Assembly: GCA_928212115.1 (NCBI GenBank) | Contig: CAKMRJ010005745.1 | Location: forward strand, 220,751,257 to 220,815,256 | DNA from: Lactuca virosa | Lineage: Eukaryota; Streptophyta; Magnoliopsida; Asterales; Asteraceae | Length of the DNA: 64,000 bases | Direction: 5' to 3' | Shown here: positions 1 to 10,490 of the stretch, one piece after another | Layout of the letters: the number at the start of each line of letters is the position of its first letter | Numbering within the stretch: position 1 is the first letter of the stretch | Translations under genes and position numbers: made by a program | The notes under the pieces: model-generated | Databases searched by the model: none | Told to the model about the DNA's origin: nothing | What the model saw: only the letters and a program-made list of their open reading frames with translations

Positions 1-2479
1 TTCTAAACTTATGTGCATTGATCCTCTTAATGATTATGCACGAAGTCAGAAAGACTTGACAACAATCATTACAGAGCATTCCAAAGGAGATCAGCTCCTT
101 GGAAACATCCTTTTTTCATTAAGTTTCCTAATCTTACACAGATTGAATAATTTCTAACTTTGAAACATTTCCATATTCCATTTTGACTATCACTTCTGAA
201 CAAGAGTTGCCTCCTTACAGATTATGTCAATATGGTCCTTCCAGAATTAACATTATACTTCCAACTGTCCTTGAGCAACCAATCTTTGGTAAACCTTAGA
301 TTGTCCTCGACAATTGCTTAATCATTTTAGTCATATCCAATTCTAGACCTTTTCCCTTCATAATGCCCCAGGCATTTGGAAAATTTTAGAAAGGATGAAT
401 ATAGCACATGTAATCGATCCTATATCCGAAGCATATGGGACACGATTGATGATGTCTCACATAAAGACTAAACCAGTCTTTTGCTATAATATTTCCATTT
501 CAATTTGCCAAGTTCTCAAAATTCAGATTATGAAAAGGGATGCCGTAATCATAATCGAATTTTAGAACGCAAATAATGGACCCATATATAGAATTTCCTT
601 ATGTTGAGCCATTCCAACATGAAATTCATATATATATCCTTGATTAAATACGATTAAAATCTCAATCTAAGCTTTTAGAATTGAAATGAAGTATAATTTC
701 CTCTCCCTTAATTATAGCAAAACAACTTTTTCAACCCCTGCAACCTCACGAATTGCAACTTTTGTTTTCTATAATTAACATTGCTAACTTGCAACCTTTG
801 TCATAATTATCATGCTCCCACTAACATGATGATTATTAGCATAACACTTATGCTCCCACTAGCTTTGACATGTAATCAGAAATCAGCTGACTTTCTTACC
901 AAAGTTCAGATTTCTGATACTAGATTGTTTTGATAAAACTTTATCAAAATCATACACCTCTCTTAGATAGCTCACATGTGTGTCTAAACAGTTTTAGAAC
1001 TATGAAAAGGGATGCCGTAATCATAGTCTCAATTGTTTAGACCTTTGCCACTTCTCACAAGTCCATGTTAGTGTGCCGGTAAACCACACACGCTCCACTA
1101 ACGACTTTGAGAATGCAAATATCACAATTGCTATCTAGCTAAAATCTACTTAGTGAAAGTGTTTCCTCACCATCATTTTCATGAATCAGAGAGAAACCTT
1201 ATGACACTTAGATTTAATAGTGTATGTGTTCTTATCCATGTGAATTTGTCAAAACCATAATCACAAGACAAGGTTAGTGACAAATCCAAACTCATATTGA
1301 TTAAACTTGTGCAATCTTAAATTCTTGCCATTTGGCAGCTCAGGTGCCTGCCATTGCTTCCAAGTAGTTGTGCAACCAATTGAGAACTCTCAGAACTCCT
1401 ATGCAAAGCCAACTTGAATAGGCACAAAAATTTCAACACGATAGGTTATAAACCTCAAGTCGTGTTCTAGTGAAGGACTTTAGGTTTTATTCTTGATTAA
1501 GTCTTGAAACTTTCAAGAGCTTTAAGTATCCCACTGTCCTCTTGACATATAAGACTCCCTTGTCAAATATTCAAGAGATAGTGCGGATTCTTTATCAAGA
1601 CTAACACTTTACACAATTGGCCTAAGTTGGTCTCTGTTTTATCCAAAACATCACAACTTACCAATTTCAAATGTACAAGAGTAGATAACCTTTTACTCTT
1701 ACATTTGACTAGTGTTAACAAACCCTCTTTAAGATATGTCACTCAAGTTACAATCTTGGAGTATGACTCTAAGAATTGTTTTGGAACGAAGTATGCCCTC
1801 ATCTTTTTGATTTAACCATTTCAACAATTCATGACTCCTCTTCTTAGTCATAAGAATGCACTAAGATGACTTTAGAGGACCAATTGTGATATGGTATCTT
1901 AATCATTAAGATGATCATAAACATGATACTAAAGTACTCTCCTATCTTTTCAGATTTGAGAAACTTTTATCTTTCTGCCACACTTTGATTCTTCTTATTC
2001 GTTCTGTCTCACATTGAAACTTCTCCAATGCTACAGACTTATACTTAAACTTATAAGTATAACCATATTTACTGAACTTAAGTAAATCATGACGAATAGT
2101 CTTCTTGATCTTTTGTGGTGGACTTGACCAGTGCACAAGAATGTGTACTCGATCCCTTAGTCCTTTCCTTATTCACATAAGGAATTAGTCTTAATTTTCC
2201 AAGCTGAAAGTTCTCATTCATCATACTATACAACTTGCATGATTCCAAGTTTCGGTCCAATTGAACCTTGGGTGATGAGAATCTTTCCTTATTTGGTAAT
2301 ATTAGACACTACCACAACTGAAAGAATCAAATCCATTTTTCCAATATTGCTATCAATGGAATCTTATAAGCAACAACTTTTCACAAATGTCATTGTAAGG
2401 ATACCTAAAATAAATAAAAACAAAACCTTTTTCTTTTATTTTAAAACTTTGTGGAAAAACTTATCCTTACAATCCATAT
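1..2479 (-). other. Co1 hairpin-rich non-coding internal region
   Basis: No plausible coding sequence. The region is a series of short inverted repeats. Examples are TTCCAAAGGAG/CTCCTTGGAA at 79-104, ATTGTC/GACAAT at 300-314, GATTATGA/TCATAATC around the GGGATGCCGTAA loop at 526-556, TTAATTATAG/CTATAATTAA at 708-778, ATAATTATCATG/CATGATGATTAT at 803-836, AGCATAA/TTATGCT at 838-854, TTTTGATAAA/TTTATCAAAA at 928-949, GTCTAAACA/TGTTTAGAC enclosing ACTATGA/TCATAGT at 982-1,042, and GTTAGTG/CACTAAC at 1,067-1,102. Equivalent hairpins occur in the same order, reversed, in Co2 and Co3. Confidence 0.8.
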
Positions 2480-3230
2480 GAAAACCTTGTTGTTATCTAT
2501 TCCTAAGCAATATAAATATCATAACTCTTAAGTAATAGCCCAAAATTCTGATCACCGAACCATGCGATTGAAATCCATCTTCGCGATCAGAATCAGCATG
2601 TACTTAATAGAGTTAGACAATGGATTTTACCTGAAGTAGAGCCAAACTTATTGACTTTAACATCCTTAGGTAAATTTGGCAGCTTCGTAACCAATGCCCC
2701 TTCCTTTGGCAATAGTTACCTATGGACCCTTGATAATGAGACTATCTCAGACTTCGCCTCTCTCTTTACCATTGGGTCAACCGAGTTGACTATGGCCGAT
2801 CCCTTTCCATTGGGAAGAGAGAGCTTTACTAGATATCCAATGTCATCATTGTCAATGTCCATAGCGTTTTAGGAAGTTGATCTTAGCAAATAGATAAGAT
2901 CATTAAGGGTCTTGTCTTAGTCTGTTTCATAGGATTCCCAAAAGAACTCACTATGTGACTTAGAAAGTAGTTGAGCCACCAACTTTCTCAAGACTTTGAC
3001 ACCCAACTCTCCCGGCTTGTCAATATGTGACTACATCTCCAAGATGTGATCACACCTAGACCTTGCCTTGCCAATAGGGCTTGAGTGACCTTAAACTTTT
3101 TAGGAACTTGTGGGTAAGGGAGAATAATTGGAGGAGGTGAAAGAAGTATGATATCCATGGGACATCATCTTCATTTAGGAAAGCTTGTTTCAAGAGATTT
3201 AGGAAGATCATAAATGTCTAGACCAGACAT
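2480..3230 (-). pseudogene. Co1 gag-like remnant
   Basis: The stretch is antisense to the region that in Co3 (44,726-45,480) reads as gag-like peptides, with the same order of segments: a Pro-rich N-terminal part, a segment for a Met-Asp-rich stretch around 2,850, and a Lys/Arg-rich piece around 2,760. In Co1 it is broken by stops and frame changes, and no open reading frame exceeds about 70 codons. The zinc-knuckle position has lost its Cys/His spacing. Assignment rests on collinearity with Co3; I would not assign it from this copy alone. Confidence 0.6.
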
Positions 3231-3479
3231 CTTTTTGGGAGATATTCAAGATAGTTGATTTAAAGTCCTTAATATGACACCCAATATGAAATATTAAGGC
3301 TAGGACCCAACAAACTATTTTATAACTTAGAAGAGGGATGCCGTAATCCAAGCTATAAAATATTTGAAGGTAGGTGAATGACGATTCACCAATTTCCACC
3401 ATGAAAAACGAAATAATTTATTAGGTTTTAATTAGTTACTTAGTATTTATCATTAATACTTTTAATGAAAGGAGAATTA

Positions 3480-4130
3480 TAGTCCTTGTCCTACCCGTTC
3501 GGCTAACGACCCTCCACCAGTCAAGGAAGCGGTGGGTGAGAGTGGACACCCATTAAACTACCATTTTATAGGCAGTAACCTTATACCCCCCTTATAGACC
3601 GGCTTCGTGAATGAGGCCTACTAACGGTAAGACTGACTTTACTCTTATACATATATATAAATATTATTAACTTATAATATTATAAAGTATAAGGGTTGAA
3701 TGTTAACTTTTAAAATTCTAAGGGCTAACTTGGAATTAAAGTATTCATAAGTGAAAACTTTTCAAATTCCAAAACTTGAGGGCAAGTTTTGAAACTATTC
3801 AAAACTAATTAATTCCATAACTTATGAGTTTAAAGTAGTTTTAATTAAAAAAAACTCTTCAAGTTCCATAACTTGAGGACAAGTTATGGAAGACTTTAAA
3901 CTAACTAATAAAAAAAAATAACTTTTTTTTATTGTAACTTATGGAACTAATTAAGGTTACACTTTTTTTATTTAATGAAGAGACTCTTGAATCTCCATAA
4001 CTTGAGGACAAGTTATGGAGTCATAAAACCATTTAATTAGAACTAGACTCTTCATTTTGTAACCTTTGCCAACTTTTATGAGTTTTATGATTCTTAAATG
4101 TGACTTTTCATATAACTTGAGGACAAGTTA
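3480..4130 (-). other. Co1 structured leader: AACTTG hairpins plus conserved block
   Basis: Four hairpins sit in a row. Arms CAAAACTTG/CAAGTTTTG are at 3,770-3,791. TTCCATAACTTG/CAAGTTATGGAA is at 3,866-3,893. CTCCATAACTTG/CAAGTTATGGAG is at 3,993-4,020. TAACTTG/CAAGTTA is at 4,113-4,130. All have a 4-base loop, AGGG or AGGA as written on the plus strand. Next to them, 3,480-3,640 is a block conserved in all four Copia copies. It contains the stem ACTACC/GGCAGT (3,557-3,576; one pair is G.U on the RNA strand) around a conserved TATAAAAT loop. No coding potential is apparent. Confidence 0.8.
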
Positions 4131-4473
4131 GAAAAACACACTTTGGAATCAACTCTTAGATTAAAATGGATTGAAAACAACTATTTCACACAACTTTTCT
4201 ATTAATCTAAGAACCTCATAAGAACAAGATAATTCAAATCATCAATCTTCAAGAAATTAGCATGAACATACAAACTAATACAAATCTTGAAATTATGACA
4301 ATTATCTTAGAAATTGGATTAGCATGAACATTACCGCATCAAAAACAAGTTTATAAGTCCAAAAACATCTTAGGGTAATGTTCCTAGTCCAATTCCAGCC
4401 AAAACAATCGAATATATGCATCCAACTCGATTTTTCAGCTACTTTTGCAAGTATAACAAGAAAACAAGCCTAG

Positions 4474-4485
4474 GCTCTGATACCA
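4474..4485 (-). other. Co1 primer binding site (initiator Met-tRNA)
   Basis: The minus strand reads TGGTATCAGAGC, complementary to the 3' end of plant initiator Met-tRNA. It begins one base inside the LTR end. Confidence 0.9.
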
Positions 4486-4486
4486 C

Positions 4487-5249
4487 TGTTGGGTTATGAG
4501 CATTCTAACACTCCTAAGTGTACATGCAACCCTAAATACCTTGGATCTATGTTTTCTCTATTATACATGCAATTATGAACTTTCCAAGGTATTACCCTAT
4601 CTAGCATACAATACTTGATACTTGGGTAATCAAATGGATAGAATACATACCTTTGTTTGATGTAGCTTGTCTTCATGAAGCTTGAGTGCCTAGTGCCCCA
4701 AGTGTGACACCTCAAATGGTTCACACAACACCAAATGCACATGGAATGACTTGAGAGAAAATGGAACACTCCTTGAAATCGTCTAGCCCTCATATTCACA
4801 CATTAGTGCACGATTTCTTGAGCCATGGGATTCTTTTATATGGTGGCTATTAGGGTTACACCATGTAACTCATAACTTTACCCATTCCTTATGCTCCATG
4901 GATTTTAACCTCCATGGAGTATCCATGGGTCACCCCATGGACTTAGTCCAACATAAGAAATCTTGGATCACAAGCCCACATATATAAGAATTAATGATTT
5001 ACACAATCAACCCATATATTTAATTAGTCTCCTTTTGATCACTTAATTAATTCCAAATTAATTCTTGATCAATACTAATTAAATAACCTTATTAATATAT
5101 TAGAACTAATAATATATTAACCAACCTTAAGTGTTATTTCTCTCATTATAGTCTATCCAAATGCATGATGCCATGCAACCCAAATGGACCATGCCGGGTC
5201 GGGTCAAGTCTTACCAATTATAGTTATGGACTTAGACATTAATCCAACA
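4487..5249 (-). repeat. 5' LTR of Co1 (763 bp)
   Basis: On the minus strand the LTR starts TGTTGGATTAATGTC and ends ATAACCCAACA, giving TG...CA termini with inverted TGTTGG/CCAACA ends. It aligns along its length with the LTRs of Co2. A minus-strand TATATAAAA-like box lies near 4,835-4,845. A donor-like AAG|GTATGT (minus; plus-strand acatac at 4,645-4,650) lies in the R/U5 part, as in every other Copia LTR here. The first 5 bp of the right flank are CTAGC, the probable target-site duplication. Confidence 0.92.
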
Positions 5250-5705
5250 CTAGCATGATTATATGATATTGTTTGTATACGTATAGCGGGCGAGGCCCAG
5301 AGACAGGCGGGGCCTGGAAGAAATAGATATGTATACCGAGCGGGGCCGATGCCAGGCGTGGCCTGATGTCAGGCGGGGTCCGAGGAAGGTCGGGCGGGGG
5401 GCCCAGTATATGCGATTATGTGTATGGTATGTGGTAGTATGGGGAACACACTAAGCTTTGTGCTTATGGTTTTCAGTTTTGGTTTCAGGTACTTCCAGTT
5501 GCAAGGAGAAGAGCTCCGGATGACTGCATTGCACACACCATTATGTTTAGCCTGGGAAGTTTACTCTGATGTTTTTGGATTGGAAACTCTGATAATAATG
5601 TTTTGAGATAGTTGACTTATGTTTTGAAAAGATGTTTTGATAACTTAGGGTTTTATTTAATGATTTAAAAATGAAATTTTTGGTCATGATCCTTGGGATG
5701 TTTCA
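5250..5705 (+). repeat. Gy1 5' LTR, 3'-terminal 456 bp
   Basis: Matches the 3' LTR pieces: GC-rich degenerate repeats (GGCGGGGCC-like, 5,288-5,400), then a unique AT-rich tail ending GGGATGTTTCA at 5,705. The upstream part of this LTR lies left of Co1, outside the window. The insertion point of Co1 corresponds to about 10,445 in the other LTR. Confidence 0.88.
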
Positions 5706-5708
5706 AGT

Positions 5709-5720
5709 TGGTATCAGAGC
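5709..5720 (+). other. Gy1 primer binding site
   Basis: TGGTATCAGAGC three bases after the LTR end; initiator Met-tRNA type. Confidence 0.92.
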
Positions 5721-6662
5721 CTTGGTTTGAGGGATTCTGGCACACTCTCGGGTGCGTCTGAACTCAAACTAAGGACTTGGTATGAAAATTTTCAAAAGAA
5801 TTTTTTTTATAAAAAGGATTTTAAAAAGAGAAAAAGGGTGTGGTGCATGCAATCAGTCGAGCTCAAGTAAGTTCTCCTAAATGACCTATACATGTTTATG
5901 TTATGATATGAATTGTGAATATGTGAATCGCATGCTAGATTAGGGCTAAGGATCTAGGGATGATGCCTTGTATGCCTGTTATATAAGCTTATTGAACTAC
6001 ATGCTAGTACTGATTAGTCAGTGATATGATTGCCTGTTTAGGTTATGCCTGATTGTATGAGCTTTAGAATTGCATGCTAGTATAGACTCTTGATAAGTGA
6101 ATAGAATGGCTTGATTAATATGTTGGTTAGATTTTCCATTGTCTGAATGTGCTTGCTTTGTGCTTTTTGGGACTCTAAGTGATGGGACTTAGTTGCTAGG
6201 TGAATACGATAAGTCACATGTGACAAGGGTTGAATAATCTTAGAGTGATGGATTTGACCCTATTGCATAGCTCTCGTCTGAGTCTTAACCATTGTATGGA
6301 TGAGTCCTTTACTCGAAGGATTATCCGATCCTCGTTACATGTGATGGTATTCATGTAGTGGCTAATTGGCATTATGAGGAGTCCTTCAGCAGCAGAGGAC
6401 TGGGTTGGGGTCGGAGATTACCTTAGGGCAAGCCTAGGATGAGATTAGCGCGTGAAGCAGTAGTAGTGAAAAGGACTTGGTGGAGTCAAGGCAATTCTTG
6501 AGGAAAGTACGGATAGATGTGGAAGGTATGGGCCCGTACTACTGAAAGCAGAGGATCCGTACTCGGGGCAAGGAGGGTTGAGATAAAACCAGGAAACTTG
6601 TAGTGTGTGTGATCCCTCAATAGTGATGAGTATTCTGATGGTTATTATGATTTGTTTCCAGC
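5721..6662 (+). other. Gy1 untranslated leader
   Basis: About 0.94 kb between the primer site and the first gag ATG. All frames are interrupted. I see no further element in it. Confidence 0.6.
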
Positions 6663-7892
6663 ATGGTGACACTACGTACCAGACCGGTTAGCAGTTCTGG
6701 TGCCACCGAGGGATTAGGCTCGGGCTCAGAAGTCGGGCAGCTTGATGAGCAGATGAGAGAGTTTATTTCAGCTGAGATTACGCACAGTATTATTGACCAG
6801 ACTCCTATGATCTTCGATATGGTCAAGGAGGGTATTTTGGAGATTCTTGATGAGAGGCTGAGTGTGTTCGTACTGAGATGGCGGCCATGATGAGGGCACG
6901 CACGTTTACATTCTGGGAGTTCAGAGCTTCTGGAGCTATAGACTATCATGGGGCCAAGGACCCCATTGCTAGAAATCGGTGGTTGGCAGATGTCGCCAAC
7001 GCCTTTCTTACTAGCCGGTGTCCCGATGGGGACAAGGTTCGACTCATCTCCTATTTTCTGAAGGACAGAGCACGTGATTGGTGGGAGGAGGTTGGACATG
7101 CTATTGGAGATGAAGTCTCTCTTGATGCGATGACATGGAGTGACTTCTCGGCCAGGTTCAGGGCCTAGTTTGCACCAGTGATTGAGGTGCAGCAGCTAGC
7201 ACGGGAGTTCCAGGACCTCCAGCAGACTACGGAGACAGTGGTTGAGATCACTGCTAAGTTTAGGGAGAGGGCCCTTCTCGTTCCGTAGTATGTGGCGGAC
7301 GAGGAGATGAAGAAGGCCAGATATCACGAGATGTTGAGGAGCGACATCAGGCAGTTTGTGAGTCGGTCCAGCTGCAAGACACTAGAGAATATGATCGCCC
7401 GATCCAGGGAGAGTGAGATTGACTTGGAGTCGGAGAGGAAGAGGAAGTCGGATGAGGTGCATACATCTGTGGGTTTAGGCAAGAGGCCCAAGGGATCAGA
7501 TTCGAGATCGAGAGACTATCAGGGTCGCAGCCACTGCAGCAAGTATGGCAAGACACACGAGGGTGCGTGTAAGAGTGGCAGTGGTGGTGGTTCTGGCTGC
7601 TTCAAGTGCGGCCGGACCGACAATTATAGCACGGACTGTACTGCTACCACCACCAAGGGATCATACCTGATCTGCTTCGATTGCAGTCAGGAAGGCCTAA
7701 TATCCAAGTTTGGCTGCAGCGGTACAGGTGATGGCACCTGCCCATGTGGCATTGAGGATCACCAACGACCGTCAGGGCCGGGCAGAGGCGCCTGTGGCAA
7801 AGATCAGGGCTTTCCAGTTGACCACAGAGGAGGCACGAGTAGCTTCCGATGTTGCAGGTGTGTATCTTTTGCCTTTCTATCAGTATTTATGA
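6663..7892 (+). pseudogene. Gy1 gag (Retrotrans_gag type), broken
   Basis: The N-terminal piece (6,663-6,890) starts at an ATG in good position after the leader. A frameshift near 6,880 moves the frame to 6,878-7,168, which carries the gag core with a DWWEEV motif. Two in-frame TAG stops (about 7,166 and 7,286) interrupt the continuation, which runs on to a basic KRKSDE region. Three zinc-knuckle positions follow (about 7,530-7,720): CSKYGKTHEGAC, CFKCGRTDNYSTDC and CFDCSQEGLISKF. In each a ligand expected for CX2CX4HX4C is replaced (Cys to Tyr, His to Asn, final Cys missing). The last recognisable stretch (RAFQLTTEEAR, about 7,800) normally leads into protease, but protease is absent. Gag is the capsid/nucleocapsid protein; this copy cannot make it. 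Confidence 0.85.
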
Positions 7893-8684
7893 TTTTATTG
7901 CTTTTGTCTTGCATCGTTATGAGAAAGTGTACCTTAGAGTTATATTTTCTACTTATGTTCGAGTATATGCCATCTGCATACCATGAATCTTAGAGTAGTA
8001 GTTCGAGGTCGTCCCGTTATATAGTGGGTTCTCATGATGCGGTAGCAGTAGCAAGTGTGATTGGAACTCGAGAAGTGTTCCATGGTCTTCAAGAGTTGCA
8101 ATGCTTTAGTGTTGGTTAGTTTTGGAACACTAACAGTGTAAGAATTAGTTTCTAATAGATTGATCATTGGATGGTAAGGAGGATTGGGAATCCTTCCAGC
8201 ACTGGGAGCGACTGGGGATCAGTTATGGCGGAGGATGTATTCTTCATAAAGATAGGAAAGGGCTTTGTTGATTATGTTCATTTGCCTTTGGAAGGCCAAT
8301 GACTACACGAGGTAATGGTTGTATCCTCTGGACACCAAGTATTTTTTGGGTATAGGACGAATTTTCGGATGTTGGTAAGAGCAATGTACTCAGGATTTAT
8401 CGTGATTGAAGTGTTCTCAAGATTGCACCTCCAAAGAGTGACATCTTATTCAAGGAGCAGGATTGTAGGCTAAGTTTAGTGGTCCTTTTCAAGGATTGGA
8501 CCGGGCGGGCAAGGTTATGCATCGTATAGGATTATTGTAAGAATTTAGACTAATTTATAGTGCCTTCTGTGTCTTATGGGGAGCATCAGCTAGTTCAGGG
8601 CAGATAGCGGGAGCCACGGGCATGGCGTGTGGGCAGTATCCGGGGTAGGTGACTGCAGAGGACTTCGAGGACGAAGTCTAGTTT
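7893..8684 (+). other. Gy1 non-coding 3' internal region replacing pol
   Basis: About 0.8 kb between the end of gag and the polypurine tract. No protease DSG, RT FIDD or integrase motifs are visible in six frames; the longest frames are short and unmatched. The end (about 8,650-8,690) resembles the usual tail of Gypsy elements, GAC/GAA-rich followed by the purine tract. This looks like an internal deletion or replacement of pol. Confidence 0.65.
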
Positions 8685-8697
8685 AAGTGGGGGAGAG
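8685..8697 (+). other. Gy1 polypurine tract
   Basis: AAGTGGGGGAGAG directly before the LTR start TGTAACACC; primes plus-strand DNA synthesis. Confidence 0.88.
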
Positions 8698-8757
8698 TTG
8701 TAACACCTGAAATCTAGAAGGATAATCAAGGAAGGGTAACCTTCATTTTAAGAGGAC

Positions 8758-9690
8758 AACTCGTCGAGTTGTAGGGGAAGAACTCGACGAGTAGGAATCA
8801 TTTGGCACACGGGAGTTTAGAAACCAACTCGACGAGTTTTTTGACAGTTTTGGAGCTAAACTTGTGCATTCTTGGTGATTTGAAGAAAGAGGAGCTTGAA
8901 GAAGGAGCAAGAACGTGTGGGAGGAGAGTAGATCCAAAAGTTGGACGTCATTTCTAAATCATCTGAGGTATAAAGCTTCAACCTTGTCCATGGCATGCTT
9001 AGATATATTTTTAGGATGCTTTTCTTAATATTTTGGCCCAAGTTGGTTGATGGTTGGGACTTGGACGTCTTATGTTGGCTAACATTTCAGATCATGGGTC
9101 TTGAAGGGACTTCATGGCATAAAGGGGCTAAATTTATGGCCATGGAAGTCCCATGCAACTTCTAGACATTCTTTTAGGTCATTTAAGCCCAAATGGGTCA
9201 TGCATGCAAGTAAAGATGAGAGATTTACGTGACCTAAGTGTCCTTAGAGTCCATATCTATGACCTCATGGTCTATCTTGAAGAGTTGGTGGTTTTTGGAT
9301 TAACATTTAAGCCCTTTAGGATTAGGGTTTAAGCTAAATCTCATTAGAGTGGGTATTAATGGGTAAAGTTGGAAACTTTACCCTTCTAGAAAAGTTTTCA
9401 GCTTAGATCCAGAAGATAGGGCCTTGGGCTTGATGAATAAGGGCTTAATGCATTGAGTGGATTGGACAGACTAAGGAACTCGACGAGTTGGTTTAGGATT
9501 TGCCCGATCCTGATGAAAAAGGAGGCAACTCGTCGAGTTGGTGGGAAACTCGAAGAGGTTGTTCGGGATTTCACGAGTCTGTGGATAATGAAGAACTCGA
9601 CGAGTTTGGGGAAAACTCGATAAGTTGATTCGAGATATCGTGTTCTGTGACTTGTGGAAACTCGTCGAGTTGAAGGATGACTCGACGAGT
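8758..9690 (+). repeat. Eight exact ACTCG(T/A)CGAGT palindromes in the Gy1 LTR
   Basis: Exact 11-mers start at 8,759, 8,782, 8,827, 9,478, 9,528, 9,595, 9,660 and 9,680. Degenerate copies are near 9,548 and 9,615. Some extend to 15-bp palindromes (CAACTCGTCGAGTTG at 8,757). The centre base is T or A. Their arrangement in two clusters suggests LTR enhancer or protein-binding sites, but function is inferred only. Confidence 0.9.
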
Positions 9691-9706
9691 TGATTCAACT
9701 AGGGCG

Positions 9707-9769
9707 TTGACTTTGACTTTGACTGGAATGTTGACTTTGACCTTAACTTTGACTTTGACCAAGGTTGAC
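9707..9769 (+). promoter_or_regulatory. TTGAC (W-box-like) array in the Gy1 LTR
   Basis: TTGAC starts at 9,707, 9,713, 9,719, 9,731, 9,737, 9,749, 9,755 and 9,765, mostly on a 6-bp period or multiples of it. TTGAC(C/T) is the core recognised by plant WRKY factors, and several stress-induced plant LTRs carry such boxes. A simple hexamer repeat is the alternative explanation. Confidence 0.6.
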
Positions 9770-9994
9770 CCTTGAGGGGTTATGAAGCATAGACTGGTTA
9801 CTAAGGGTTGTGATATGCAAGGGTTTGAGTAGAGCTGATTGGGGGGCAGAGACGTTCAGCTATCATCCGACACTTGAGGTAAGTCTCCTCACTGTTTACA
9901 TGGGTCTAAGGCACCAATGCCGACCCATTTAGTTTATGCATAGTAGGAAGACCCGGGGGTTAGCCCTTCGCATTATTTATGATTGCATGTATTC

Positions 9995-10240
9995 CGAACT
10001 ACGGTTCGATGACGGGCGGTGCCCGAGGAATGCTTATATGTATGTTTCTGGATTACGGTCCGGTGTCGGGCAGTACCCAAGGAATTGTTTGTACGCTGGA
10101 TGTCTTCGTGATTCCTGCATGTGTCCGTATCTGTATGTTTTCGGATTACGTTCCGATACCAGGCGATGCCCGAGGAATGTTTGTATGCTTGTCGGATTAC
10201 GGTTCGATGTCGGGCGAGGCTCGAGGAATGTTTATATGCT
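9995..10240 (+). repeat. Degenerate 50-60 bp tandem units in the Gy1 LTR
   Basis: Four or five units contain GATTACGGTTCGATGTCGGG followed by GATGCCCGAGGAATGTTT and a variable spacer. The same family of GC-rich phrases continues as GGCGGGGCCCATGACAGG-like units to about 10,430 and is seen again at 5,288-5,400 and 35,515-35,610. Confidence 0.7.
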
Positions 10241-10485
10241 TATGTTATGCAATTCGTTTATGTGTAGAGTAAAGGCGGGGCCCATGACAGGAGGGAAGTG
10301 AGTGTGGGCGGGGGCCCATATCTCACCACTAACGGAGTGTGGACGGGGTTACATATCTCATCATTAGCAGAGTAGGGTTGGGGCCCATGATAGGCGAGGC
10401 CTTAGGACAGGAACACATGTTACAGCGAATGTTTTCTTTATGTACTAGCATGATTTTATGATATTGTTTGTAAGCGTCTGCGGGC

Positions 10486-10490
10486 GAGGC
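10486..10490 (+). other. Target-site duplication of Gy2, left copy (GAGGC)
   Basis: GAGGC here and at 35,515-35,519 directly flank Gy2. The empty site is visible in the other Gy1 LTR at about 5,290 as one GAGGC copy. Confidence 0.93.

Larger units (their letters stand above)
1..5249 (-). mobile_element. Co1: non-autonomous Copia LTR retrotransposon, 5' LTR plus most of the internal region
   Basis: The LTR (4,487-5,249) is followed on the minus strand by a Met-tRNA primer site and then by internal sequence that runs off the left window edge. The internal region is collinear, in antisense, with Co2 and Co3. It shares the leader hairpins, a gag-like remnant and a long hairpin-rich non-coding stretch. 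No RT, RNase H or integrase motif is readable in any frame. The element is inserted in the 5' LTR of Gy1: the base after its LTR continues with Gy1 LTR sequence that is seen uninterrupted at 10,445-10,490. The 3' LTR and left target-site duplication lie outside the window. Confidence 0.88.
8699..10490 (+). repeat. Gy1 3' LTR, first 1,792 bp
   Basis: Starts TGTAACACCTGAAATC after the purine tract and is interrupted at 10,490 by Gy2. It contains the ACTCGNCGAGT palindrome set (8,758-9,690), a TTGAC array (9,707-9,769), degenerate 50-60 bp repeats (about 9,995-10,240) and GGCGGGGCC-like repeats (10,270-10,430). It resumes at 35,515. Confidence 0.9.

Noticed and set aside
2239..2872. Short plus-strand open frames in Co1
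   Set aside because: Antisense to the element and inside hairpin or decayed gag-like sequence; no conservation as protein between Co1, Co2 and Co3.
5709..5720. tRNA gene signal
   Set aside because: TGGTATCAGAGC sites are primer binding sites next to LTR ends; no cloverleaf is present.
6617..7099. A 160-codon minus-strand open frame over Gy1 gag
   Set aside because: Shadow of the plus-strand gag, where the DWWEEV core and knuckle motifs are read.
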